Part shown: positions 7,367 through 13,257 of the stretch, in pieces | Layout of the letters: the number at the start of each line of letters is the position of its first letter | How positions within the stretch are numbered: position 1 is the first letter of the stretch | Source of the DNA: Candidatus Tectomicrobia bacterium RIFCSPLOWO2_12_FULL_69_37 | GTDB lineage: Bacteria; UBA8248 | Assembly: GCA_001790955.1 (NCBI GenBank) | Contig: MGDP01000151.1 | Coordinates: 1 to 37,355 of the forward strand | Direction of reading: 5' to 3' | DNA: 37,355 nucleotides | Translations under genes and position numbers: made by a program | The notes under the pieces: model-generated | The model's input: only the letters and a program-made list of their open reading frames with translations | Database searches by the model: none | What the model was told of the DNA's origin: nothing

Positions 7367-7852
7367 ATGAAAAAGCTGGTTGCATGCGGACTTACCGCCG
7401 TTCTCGCGGGAACGCTCCTGGCGGGGTGCGGCGCCCAGCAGGGGGGGCTGAGCAAGCAGACGGGGGGCGCCGTCCTCGGCGGCATCGGCGGCGGCCTCAT
7501 CGGCTCGCGCATCGGCTCGGGCCGGGGCCAGACCGTGGCCATCATCGCGGGCACCGTCCTGGGCGCGCTCCTGGGCGGAGAGATCGGCCGCCAGCTGGAC
7601 GAGCGGGACCGCCTCATGATGGCCCGGACAACTCAGACCTCCCTCGAGGGCGCCCGCTCGGGCCAGGCCTCCCAGTGGCGCAACCCGGACACCGGGGCGA
7701 GCGGGACCATCACCCCCAAGCCCGCCTTCACCGCCTCCTCGGGGCAGGTCTGCCGGGAGTTCCAGCAGACCGTGACCATCGGCGGGAAGACCGAGCAGGC
7801 CTTCGGCACCGCCTGCCGGCAGCCGGACGGGAGCTGGAAGATCACGCAGTAG
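7367..7852 (+). CDS. Glycine-zipper outer-membrane lipoprotein (17 kDa surface antigen-like)
   Basis: A 161-aa lipoprotein: signal MKKLVACGLTAVLAGTLLAGC with lipobox LAGC. A glycine-zipper two-helix hairpin follows (about residues 33-75: GGAVLGGIGGGLIGSRIGSG and AGTVLGALLGGEIG), then a LDERDRLMMARTTQ segment. A C-terminal surface-antigen-like domain contains WRNPDTGASGTITP and a VCREFQQTV...FGTACRQPDGSW motif with paired cysteines. This matches the 17 kDa surface antigen/glycine-zipper 2TM family in layout and length. Such proteins sit in the outer membrane and are linked to envelope integrity. A GGAGG-rich leader precedes the ATG. It probably shares a transcript with the two small membrane genes that follow. 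Confidence 0.85.
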   Translation: MKKLVACGLTAVLAGTLLAGCGAQQGGLSKQTGGAVLGGIGGGLIGSRIGSGRGQTVAIIAGTVLGALLGGEIGRQLDERDRLMMARTTQTSLEGARSGQASQWRNPDTGASGTITPKPAFTASSGQVCREFQQTVTIGGKTEQAFGTACRQPDGSWKITQ

Positions 7853-7902
7853 GGCATTCTCCCTACTCTCTGCTGAAGGACCTGCCCGAAAAGGAGATCT
7901 CC

Positions 7903-8238
7903 ATGAAGAAAGCCGCCGCCGCTGTTGTGCTGGCCGCCTCGCTGGCCCTCATCCCCACGGCGACAACCCTGCTCTCCCCCTCGCCGGCCACGGCCCAGGC
8001 CCAGGCGCAGATGTCCAAGCAGGAGACCGACCCGGGCCTGTGGATCCTGGACCTGCTGATCGTGCGGCCCGTCTCGCTGATCATCGTGGCGGGGGCGGTC
8101 ATCACCTACCCGGTGGCCCTGCTGCTCGACCCACTGTTCGGGAACGACCCGGTCAAGCTGAAGAAGGCTTGGCTGTCGAACAACTTCGACTACACCTTCG
8201 ATCGGCCGCTGGGCAACTTCGACTGGAAGGCCCGGTAG
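7903..8238 (+). CDS. Small membrane protein of the RPxGL...TFxRPLG family, copy 1
   Basis: A 111-aa protein with a signal peptide (KKAAAAVVLAASLALIPTA, cleavage likely near ATAQA) and one or two membrane segments from LLIVRPVSLIIVAGAVITYP to ALLLDPLFG. It ends with the conserved tail DYTFDRPLGNFDW. Short proteins carrying a D-LL-x-x-RP-x-x-L...G...P...L pattern and a TF-x-RP-x-G ending are widespread in proteobacterial genomes but have no known function. AAGGAG precedes the ATG. The next gene encodes a paralogue 28 bases downstream. Confidence 0.7.
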   Translation: MKKAAAAVVLAASLALIPTATTLLSPSPATAQAQAQMSKQETDPGLWILDLLIVRPVSLIIVAGAVITYPVALLLDPLFGNDPVKLKKAWLSNNFDYTFDRPLGNFDWKAR

Positions 8239-8266
8239 GCCGCCCGCCGGCCCGGAGGGACCGCCC

Positions 8267-8569
8267 ATGCGGGGAAAGCCGGCCGCCGCGCTTCTCGCCC
8301 TTCTCCTCGCGGCCGCTCCGCTGGCGGCCTGGGGCCAGGAGGGAGCCAAGGCCTATGCGCGCCCGGACGAGGGGGCCATCCTGGCCGACCTCCTCCTGAT
8401 GCGGCCGCTCGGGCTGGCGGCGGTGGCCGTGGGGCTGGTTCTCTACCTCCCGGCCGCCCTCATCCAGAGCATCGGCGGGAACCCCGTCGAGCCCCTCGCG
8501 GACGCCCTCATCCGCCGGCCCGCCGAGTTCACCTTCAAGCGCCCCGTGGGCCAGATCAATCTCGACTGA
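8267..8569 (+). CDS. Small membrane protein of the RPxGL...TFxRPLG family, copy 2
   Basis: A 100-aa paralogue of the preceding protein: signal peptide MRGKPAAALLALLLAAAPLA, a hydrophobic stretch LLLMRPLGLAAVAVGLVLYLP, a GGNPVEPLADALI linker and the ending FTFKRPVGQINLD. The two align without large gaps after the signal peptide (DLL..RP..L..V..G.V.Y.P.AL), so they arose by tandem duplication. A GGAGGGA sequence lies before the ATG. The unit ends at a strong terminator shared with the convergent low-GC operon. Function is unknown. Confidence 0.7.
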   Translation: MRGKPAAALLALLLAAAPLAAWGQEGAKAYARPDEGAILADLLLMRPLGLAAVAVGLVLYLPAALIQSIGGNPVEPLADALIRRPAEFTFKRPVGQINLD

Positions 8570-8587
8570 CCCAAGCGCGCGCCGAAA

Positions 8588-8618
8588 AAAATCCCCCCGG
8601 CCATGCCGGGGGGATTTT
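8588..8618. terminator. Bidirectional intrinsic terminator
   Basis: A perfect 14-bp stem (AAAATCCCCCCGGC / GCCGGGGGGATTTT) with a CAT loop. A tracts on one side and T tracts on the other make it work on both strands. It lies between the convergent copy-2 membrane gene and the HicB-like gene, exactly at the left edge of the low-GC island. Confidence 0.88.
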
Positions 8619-8634
8619 CTAATTCTCAGACTGA

Positions 8635-8904
8635 TTATGCGACTTGTGAAACTTGCCTCATATAAGTTGTATCGGCTTCAACATCCTCATCTGGCTCGGG
8701 CACATTCCTGCCCTGTGACTTCAACGCAGAAGCAATCGGTTTAATTGCATCGGCTGACATTTGGGCGGCTCTGATAGGAGTGGCGGCGTACCCCAAGCAA
8801 CCCTTCAACGAAGGGCAATGAGCCACAAACATTCCAAGCGAATCGGGGCCGCTCACAAAGATAAAATAGCCCGTCGCGGGGTCAATATACTCATTAATTG
8901 CCAT
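8635..8904 (-). CDS. HicB-like antitoxin-fold protein
   Basis: An 89-aa protein with the HicB N-terminal partial RNase-H-like fold pattern: a strand with GYFIFVSGPDSLG, then FVAHCPSLKGCLGYAATPIRAA, helix DAIKPIASALKSQG, and NVPEPDEDVE. This matches the HicB core (v-x-CPsL-x-G-c...gdT...EA...I-x-x-x-L-x-x-x-G-x-x-iPeP). There is no HTH or ribbon-helix-helix domain after it, only a short tail, so DNA binding is not obvious. The start at 8904 lies inside the end of the preceding gene (11-base overlap), with GGAGAGG upstream. In two-gene HicAB systems HicB neutralises HicA; here a third gene lies between them. Base composition is much lower in GC than the flanks. Confidence 0.65.
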   Translation of the reverse strand: MAINEYIDPATGYFIFVSGPDSLGMFVAHCPSLKGCLGYAATPIRAAQMSADAIKPIASALKSQGRNVPEPDEDVEADTTYMRQVSQVA

Positions 8905-9217
8905 TTGATTTCCTCTCCTGTTTCTGCGCTTTTTCCTTTCGCTGAGAAATCTTCCCAAACTTTTTTTCATGCCGTTTGATATTTGCGTTAACCGCCTCTG
9001 CGATACGCTTTGCGTGCGTGATGGTGGTCACGAATCTGTGCGACAAAGCGACAAGCCCAGTCCCTGGAATCACTTGCCCAATATCAAAATAAAACTCCTC
9101 ATTGTTGTGACGGACCACCATATGGTTAAAGAAGGTCGCCTGCGGGGGCAAGCTCGCCAGGTTTGAAACTTTCTTTTCAGGCTGTTCCTTGCCGTTCCCG
9201 GCTGTTTCCTTTGTCAT
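8894..9217 (-). CDS. DUF3467-like protein
   Basis: A 107-aa protein with a charged N-terminus, a core like FFNHMVVRHNNEEFYFDIGQ, then VIPGTGLVALSHRFVTT, THAKRIAEAVNANIKRHEKK and FGKI, and a Lys/Arg/Gln-rich tail. The core pattern (strand, H-x3-EF-x-x-DFG-x-x-P, R-x-V-x-T-x-x-HAKR-x-x-EAL-x-x-NI-x-x-x-E-x-x-FG-x-I) is that of DUF3467, a small widespread family of unknown function. Its ATG overlaps the HicA-like stop by 4 bases (ATGA) and its end overlaps the HicB-like start by 11 bases, so translation of all three is likely coupled. Confidence 0.6.
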   Translation of the reverse strand: MTKETAGNGKEQPEKKVSNLASLPPQATFFNHMVVRHNNEEFYFDIGQVIPGTGLVALSHRFVTTITHAKRIAEAVNANIKRHEKKFGKISQRKEKAQKQERKSNGN

Positions 9218-9453
9218 TCCGCACCTTCAGACTCTTCGGGGAAAAGTTGCTCCCAGGTGAGCCCAGTGTCCGCCATAAGTCGATACACAAACTCCTCTCC
9301 AAACCGTGACACATTGGGAAGGCTCACCGGCGGCAAATCCGGATGTGTGAATATTTCCAAGTTTCTACCTCGCCAGCGACGATATCGGTAACCATTTCTC
9401 TCCAGAGCCGCCTTAATTTCGCTCTTCGAGAAAGAAATGGGGCCATACTGCAC
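9214..9453 (-). CDS. HicA-like protein lacking the usual catalytic histidine
   Basis: A 79-aa protein: helix SKSEIKAALERNGYRYRRW, then GRNLEIFTHPDLPPVSLPN and helix GEEFVYRLMADTGLTWEQLF. The order helix - G(Y/W) - basic - F-x-HPD - v-x-x-P - helix with I/L-x-x-DTGL resembles HicA mRNA interferases (dsRBD-like fold). In HicA the active histidine sits in a GSH motif just before the F; here that place reads GRNLEIF with no histidine, so catalysis may be lost or altered. The start is a GTG with GGAGGGG 9 bases upstream. It is the first gene of the overlapping three-gene operon. The family call is moderate because the protein is short and diverged. Confidence 0.5.
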   Translation of the reverse strand: MQYGPISFSKSEIKAALERNGYRYRRWRGRNLEIFTHPDLPPVSLPNVSRFGEEFVYRLMADTGLTWEQLFPEESEGAE

Positions 9454-9779
9454 CTCGTCTCACCCCTCCAGGTTCTCGGGCTCGATGAAGCAACCCCTTT
9501 ACGTATCGGCAAAAATACCACCTGCATAAGGGGATGGAAAATTCTGCGCCCCTCTTGAAAGTTTCCACCTTGGGCATTGCGGCACACAATTATTACCACA
9601 ATGGGAAAATATGCGCATCCCTCTTCTCGAATTCTCTATAGAATTCCTCTCCCCAGCAATAAATCAGCAATCTCGGTACCATTCTCCATTCTTTCGCCTT
9701 GCCGGAAATTTATACCCAAGACGAGCACATCACCCGCGTTCAATTATGTGGACGTGGCTATTTGGGCATATGAAACGTT
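9454..9779. other. Low-GC intergenic region upstream of the HicA-like operon
   Basis: About 326 bases without a believable gene; 26 of 60 bases at 9601-9660 are G or C, against well over two thirds in the flanks. It contains an extended -10-like element for the minus-strand operon (TGGTATTTT, complement of 9512-9519) and an inverted repeat at 9629-9646. Short open frames here lack ribosome-binding sites. GC returns to the high background at about 9780, at the stop of the next gene. Confidence 0.5.
9629..9646. promoter_or_regulatory. Inverted repeat GAATTCT-N4-AGAATTC, possible operator
   Basis: Perfect 7-bp arms with a 4-base spacer lie about 180 bases upstream of the HicA-like start within the low-GC region. 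The size suits a dimeric repressor site, but the distance from the operon is large and no regulator gene in the operon has a clear DNA-binding domain. Confidence 0.3.
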
Positions 9780-10145
9780 TCACCGCCTCCCCCCGAACTT
9801 CCACTCCAGGTCGACGGGGAAGTCCACCTGCATCTTCTCGATGTAGCGGAGCACGTCCTCCTTGCGGAAGCGCAGGCTCTTGAGGGAGGGGAAGCCGTAG
9901 GGGCGGTGGCCCCGGGAGCCCGCGCGCACCCGGCGCAGGTAGATGGGCCGCAGGCAGGGCGCCTCGCTCGCGCAGTCCTCGGCGATGATGTCGTCCACCC
10001 CCCGCACGCTGCGGTAGCCCAGCACCTTGGCGAGCATGGCCTTGGTGAGGATGGCCTCCTCGGCCAGGATCTGGACGGCGGTCCGGGGGTCGAGCCGGGG
10101 CTCGCGGGAGAGCCGCCGGCGGCGGGGGGGGCGTCCGTCCGTCAC
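9780..10145 (-). CDS. Excisionase/MerR-like helix-turn-helix protein
   Basis: A 121-aa basic protein. After an Arg/Pro-rich N-terminus, TAVQILAEEAILTKAMLAKVLGYRSVRGVDDII looks like a helix-turn-helix. A long loop ends RFRKEDVLRYIEKMQVDFP, the F-R-x-x-DV-x-x-YI ending typical of excisionase-type winged helices. A DNA-binding role is inferred. The GTG start overlaps the stop of the upstream gene by four bases (GTGA), so the two are co-translated. Its stop coincides with the right edge of the low-GC island. I cannot name a family beyond the fold. Confidence 0.5.
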   Translation of the reverse strand: MTDGRPPRRRRLSREPRLDPRTAVQILAEEAILTKAMLAKVLGYRSVRGVDDIIAEDCASEAPCLRPIYLRRVRAGSRGHRPYGFPSLKSLRFRKEDVLRYIEKMQVDFPVDLEWKFGGRR

Positions 10146-10588
10146 CGGGCCAGCGCCTCCCCCAGGGGGAGGATGGCCGCCTCCTCCCCGCCTTCCCGGG
10201 CCCAGGCCTCGGCCGCGGGGCGCGAGGGAAAGAGCCGGGCGACCCTCCGCCCCCGTCGCCGGTCGAGATAGGTGAGGAGCACCCCCTCGGCCGGGAGGCC
10301 GAAGCCCTCCTCCACCAGCTCGCGCGGGCCGCGCTCGTGGGATGAGATGTAGGACGCCTCGTCCCGCTCCCCTTCCGCCGTGTTCCAGAGGGTCCGGGCG
10401 GCCCGCGGAAGTGGGGTGGGATGTGGGGCTCCATGACGGGACGCCGGGGGCCCTGCGGCCTCCGGCGCGGCTGCGGGTGGTGTGACGGGACTCTGACGGG
10501 ACAGGCCGCCCGGACCCAACCCACGGCCCGGGCGGCGGGCTGCCCGCCCGGGAATTTTTCGGGACGCGGAAGACGGGGATCGCCTCAT
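10142..10588 (-). CDS. Protein of unknown function with disordered N-terminus
   Basis: A 148-aa protein. The first ~70 residues are rich in Arg, Pro, Ala and Gly and probably disordered. A compact domain follows (EASYISSHERGPRELVEEGF, VLLTYLDRRRGRRVARLF, PAAEAWAREGGEEAAILPLG), which looks like a small alpha/beta module with alternating strands. The start is supported by a very good Shine-Dalgarno (GGGAGGAG, 5 bases from the ATG at 10588). It forms a two-gene operon with the excisionase-like gene downstream. An AT-rich stretch upstream (about 10636-10700) is the likely promoter region. I do not recognise the family. Confidence 0.5.
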   Translation of the reverse strand: MRRSPSSASRKIPGRAARRPGRGLGPGGLSRQSPVTPPAAAPEAAGPPASRHGAPHPTPLPRAARTLWNTAEGERDEASYISSHERGPRELVEEGFGLPAEGVLLTYLDRRRGRRVARLFPSRPAAEAWAREGGEEAAILPLGEALAR

Positions 10589-10635
10589 GTGCTCTCCTCC
10601 CGATTCGGCGGCGCTGGGAGGCGCCAGCCCCTCCA

Positions 10636-10702
10636 AGATATGCGGATTTACATATTCAGTCAATATTAAATATTCATTTATACTTAATAATAAATTAACG
10701 CC
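10636..10702. promoter_or_regulatory. AT-rich divergent promoter region
   Basis: About 65 bases of AT-rich sequence (for example TCAATATTAAATATTCATTT) stand out between the minus-strand gene starting at 10588 and the plus-strand FGE-like gene at 10793. Several -10-like hexamers occur on both strands and I cannot choose among them. Confidence 0.4.
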
Positions 10703-10792
10703 GCAGAATTCAAGGGACTGCGGGAGGGGCCCTTCCCGGAAGGGGCCGGGAGGGCTATGCTGGGCCCTTCCGCCGCCGACGAGGAGGGGCCC

Positions 10793-11305
10793 ATGCGCCG
10801 CGCCCTGCGCGGGATCCTGGGGATGACGCTCCCGGCCGCCTTCGCCGCCCTCTCGCTCGCCCTGGCCTGGGCGGCGGGGGCGCGGCTGGACCGCCTGCCC
10901 GTGCTCGATCGGGAGTTTTCCGCCTTCCTGCGGCGGGAGCCGGGAGCCGGCCGGGCCGCCCCGCCCGCCGCCGGGGAGGCTGCCGCCGTGCTCATGAACT
11001 GGCACCAGGCCCGGGCCTACTGCGCCGCCCAGGGCAAGCGCCTGCCCACCGCCCCCGAGTGGCAGGAGGCCTGCCGGGCCAAGCAGATGGAGTTCCGGGG
11101 CTCCATCTGGGAGTGGACCTCCACCGAGGCCGGCCGGGAGGGGGAAGACGAGAAGGTCCGCTTCAAGCTCCTGTGCGGGCCCGGGCCCGAGTGCGGCTGC
11201 ACCCACGCCTACCATCCCGAGTGGCGGAACGAGGTCAAGGGCTTCCGGTGCGCCCGGGCCGAGCCGAGCGTGAGGCTGGGCCTGGAGCCCTACGCAAGGC
11301 CCTGA
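10793..11305 (+). CDS. Membrane-anchored truncated FGE-sulfatase (SUMF1-like) domain protein
   Basis: A 170-aa protein with an N-terminal membrane segment (about residues 8-30, GMTLPAAFAALSLALAWAAG). Its C-terminal half resembles part of the formylglycine-generating-enzyme/EgtB sulfatase-modifying fold: NWHQARAYCAAQGKRLPTAPEWQEACR, IWEWTST, and VKGFRCAR. Full-length members are about 220-300 aa and have an upstream M-x-x-VP-x-G-x-F-x-MG segment, which is missing here. The region between the motifs holds a Cys-rich stretch LLCGPGPECGCTHAYHPEW in place of the usual GGSW-x-C motif, so enzyme activity is doubtful. The ATG at 10793 is preferred for GAGGAGGG 4 bases upstream; an in-frame ATG at 10757 is the alternative. 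Confidence 0.6.
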   Translation: MRRALRGILGMTLPAAFAALSLALAWAAGARLDRLPVLDREFSAFLRREPGAGRAAPPAAGEAAAVLMNWHQARAYCAAQGKRLPTAPEWQEACRAKQMEFRGSIWEWTSTEAGREGEDEKVRFKLLCGPGPECGCTHAYHPEWRNEVKGFRCARAEPSVRLGLEPYARP

Positions 11306-11387
11306 GGGGAGCGAAACCCGCCGCGGTTCTCCGGTGTTTGCCCTAGTGGGGATGCGGACCGCCGCCACTGGCAGGGGAGGGGATGCC

Positions 11388-11846
11388 TTGCTTCTTTCCG
11401 GAAGATTCGCGCGTTTGTCCGGGGCGCTGCTCTTCGCCGCCCTCGCCGCGGGCTGCGCCGGGCTGGAGGCCCTGGAGGCGGGCGCCCCCATCCGGGCGGT
11501 TGCCCTGCCTCCCCTCCTCGACCGGCCCGCCGAGCTGACGGTGCTCCACGGCCCGACCCCCTTGGATGGGTACTCCGACACCATCAGCGCCGTGCTGGTG
11601 AATTTCGAGGGACAGCGGCTGGAGCTCCGGACGGGCGACCTGAGGCACGCCCCGCCCTACCGAGGAACCATGCGGGAATTCCTGCGGAAGGCCATCAAGC
11701 CCGCCTCCTTCCGCCTATTCGAGATCCGGGGCAGGGAGGGGCGGACGCTGGGCTACCTCCTGGCCCGGGAATTTGGGCTCGATGGAATCTTCCTGGACGC
11801 GGACGGGGCCCTTATCGCCAACTCCATGCCGGTCAAGGCTCCCTGA
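11388..11846 (+). CDS. Lipoprotein of unknown function
   Basis: A 152-aa protein. From the TTG at 11388 it begins LLLSGRFARLSGALLFAALAAGC, a textbook lipoprotein signal with lipobox LAAGC, and GGGGAGGGG lies about five bases upstream. In-frame starts at 11334 (GTG) and 11352 (ATG) would put extra residues before the basic n-region. The mature part has a pattern of strands and short helices (TISAVLVNFEGQRLELRTGD, MREFLRKAIKPASFRLFEIRG, LGYLLAREFGLDGIFLDADG). It follows the FGE-like gene on the same strand, with an 82-base gap. I do not recognise the family. Confidence 0.55.
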   Translation: MLLSGRFARLSGALLFAALAAGCAGLEALEAGAPIRAVALPPLLDRPAELTVLHGPTPLDGYSDTISAVLVNFEGQRLELRTGDLRHAPPYRGTMREFLRKAIKPASFRLFEIRGREGRTLGYLLAREFGLDGIFLDADGALIANSMPVKAP

Positions 11847-11855
11847 TCCCGGAAC

Positions 11856-11893
11856 AAAAAAACGGCCTCCCGGCCGGCTGGCCGGGAGGCCGT
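11856..11893 (-). terminator. Intrinsic terminator for the minus-strand zinc-ribbon gene
   Basis: A perfect 14-bp stem (ACGGCCTCCCGGCC / GGCCGGGAGGCCGT, 4-base loop). Read on the minus strand, it is followed by seven T residues. It lies between two convergent genes and may also slow transcription from the lipoprotein side. Confidence 0.85.
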
Positions 11894-11911
11894 CCCCGCT
11901 TCCCGCGGGCA

Positions 11912-12130
11912 CTAGCAGTGGTAGGCCTCGCCGAATTTCTGGGCGGCTCCCGCCGCCGCCCGCTTCTCCACCTCGGCCCACTCCAGCTCCACGCAGCAGG
12001 CGTTGCACATGGGGCCGGTGGCCAGGGTGGTATAGGCGAAGACGTGATGGCGGAAGATCCGCCCGCAGCGCGGGCACCGCCATGCCATCTCCCGCGCTCT
12101 CACCTCCCTCAGGTCGGCGCGCTCTTTCAT
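11912..12130 (-). CDS. Small zinc-ribbon protein
   Basis: A 72-aa protein with a four-cysteine zinc ribbon: C19-x2-C22 (WRCPRCGRIF) and C42-x2-C45 (MCNACCVELEW), separated by an FRHHVFAYTTLATGP loop. The rest is a short charged helix ending KFGEAYHC. The start at 12130 is chosen for the G-rich Shine-Dalgarno (GGAAGGGGGGG) just upstream; an in-frame ATG at 12238 has a weaker site and would add 36 unremarkable residues. It is a single-gene unit with its own terminator. Function is unknown; such ribbons bind nucleic acid or protein. Confidence 0.6.
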   Translation of the reverse strand: MKERADLREVRAREMAWRCPRCGRIFRHHVFAYTTLATGPMCNACCVELEWAEVEKRAAAGAAQKFGEAYHC

Positions 12131-12352
12131 GTCCCCCCCCTTCCCATAGTCCGCCTCGCCGGCGGACCCTCCAGGCAAACCTCTCCATTTTTCCCACGTG
12201 CAATCCTCGTGCCGGAGAGGGAGGGGAGTTGTCTTCATATCTCATTGAATAATGATGATTTATTCAAAAAATTCGGGACGGGCCGCTGCCGGAGAGCAGG
12301 CGATGAGGCAAAATGGCACGGGCGGTGTTTCAGGCTGTCACTTCGGCCAAGC

Positions 12353-13177
12353 TCATACCCAGAGCTCCTCCACCCGCGCCACCCGCCAGCCCCACCACTC
12401 GGGGCCCTCCCGGACGTAGCCCCACTCGGGGTTCCGCTTCACGTCCCGGAGGGCGGCCGCCACGGCGCGGAAGGTGTCGGCGGCCTCCTCGCCGAACTCG
12501 AAGTAGGTGAGGAAGTCGTAGCCCGCCGGCAGGCCGTAGCCCTCCTCCCGGTGGAAGAGCCGGCGCACGATGGCGGGGACGCCCTCCCTCGCGGCCCAGG
12601 CGTGGCCCTCGGCGGTCATCTCGCCCTCCTCGCCGTAGCGGGGAAGGAAGAAGCCCTCGCGCCGCATCCAGTCCATGCCCCACCACTCGGGCGTCTTGTT
12701 CTGGAACATCGCCACCCCGTAGGGGAGGCGCGCGCCGGGGCCGGGCGCCAGGGCCTTCTCGTAGGCGAAGCGGGTCATGGCCTGGCTGGTGTAGCTGCGG
12801 GGGCGCTGCACCCCGGCGAGCGGCTCGACCGACCCCCGGATGCGCTCGACGGCGCGGCGCAGGCCCTCCTCGTACCCGGCGAGGGGCTCGGGGGTGGCGG
12901 CCTCGAGCCGGACGAGGGCCCGGGCGTCGAGGATGGAGGGATGAGGGAGATCGCCCTCCCGGCTCAGGGCGGGCAGCGCCCGCAGGAGCTGGTAGCGGCC
13001 GCGCCGGAAGGCCGCCGTGGAGGGCGGGCCCTCGGCCCGGTGCATGTTCTCCATCCCCTCGCCCAGGCGCTCCCAGGCGCGGATGAGGTCGCGGTCCTCC
13101 CGCCCCGGGAAGCTCACGAAGAGGAAGCGGCCGTGGCCGGTCACCTCGGTGCTCAGGTTCAGCCCGTCGAGCGGCAT
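12353..13177 (-). CDS. Chlorite dismutase-family (Cld/HemQ-fold) heme-binding-type protein
   Basis: A 274-aa protein. The C-terminal part carries the family pattern: KTPEWWG, then VPAIVRRLFHREEG with H209 as the likely proximal heme ligand, then YDFLTYFEFGEEAADTFRAV and LRDVKRNPEWGYVREGP. In Cld-family relatives the same order (SPxWW, LPAIARRLHH, DFLTWFEF...F-x-x-L...LR...EW-x-YV) is seen. Members are alpha/beta-barrel proteins; some decompose chlorite, and others (HemQ) act in heme synthesis. This one is longer than HemQ and differs in its N-terminal half, so neither role should be assumed. AGGAGG lies 8 bases before the ATG. It is divergent from an M28 peptidase gene. Confidence 0.7.
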   Translation of the reverse strand: MPLDGLNLSTEVTGHGRFLFVSFPGREDRDLIRAWERLGEGMENMHRAEGPPSTAAFRRGRYQLLRALPALSREGDLPHPSILDARALVRLEAATPEPLAGYEEGLRRAVERIRGSVEPLAGVQRPRSYTSQAMTRFAYEKALAPGPGARLPYGVAMFQNKTPEWWGMDWMRREGFFLPRYGEEGEMTAEGHAWAAREGVPAIVRRLFHREEGYGLPAGYDFLTYFEFGEEAADTFRAVAAALRDVKRNPEWGYVREGPEWWGWRVARVEELWV

Positions 13178-13257
13178 GCGCTGGGCCTCCTGGGGGTTTC
13201 ACCGGGCGTGCGTTCCCTCCATAATGCAGACAACTTCCCGGAAAGGAAACAGGAAAA

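Noticed and set aside
9343-9846. Plus-strand frames of 71-90 codons in the low-GC region
   Set aside because: No ribosome-binding sites, no recognisable motifs and they run across the ends of two minus-strand genes; random frames are common where GC is lower.
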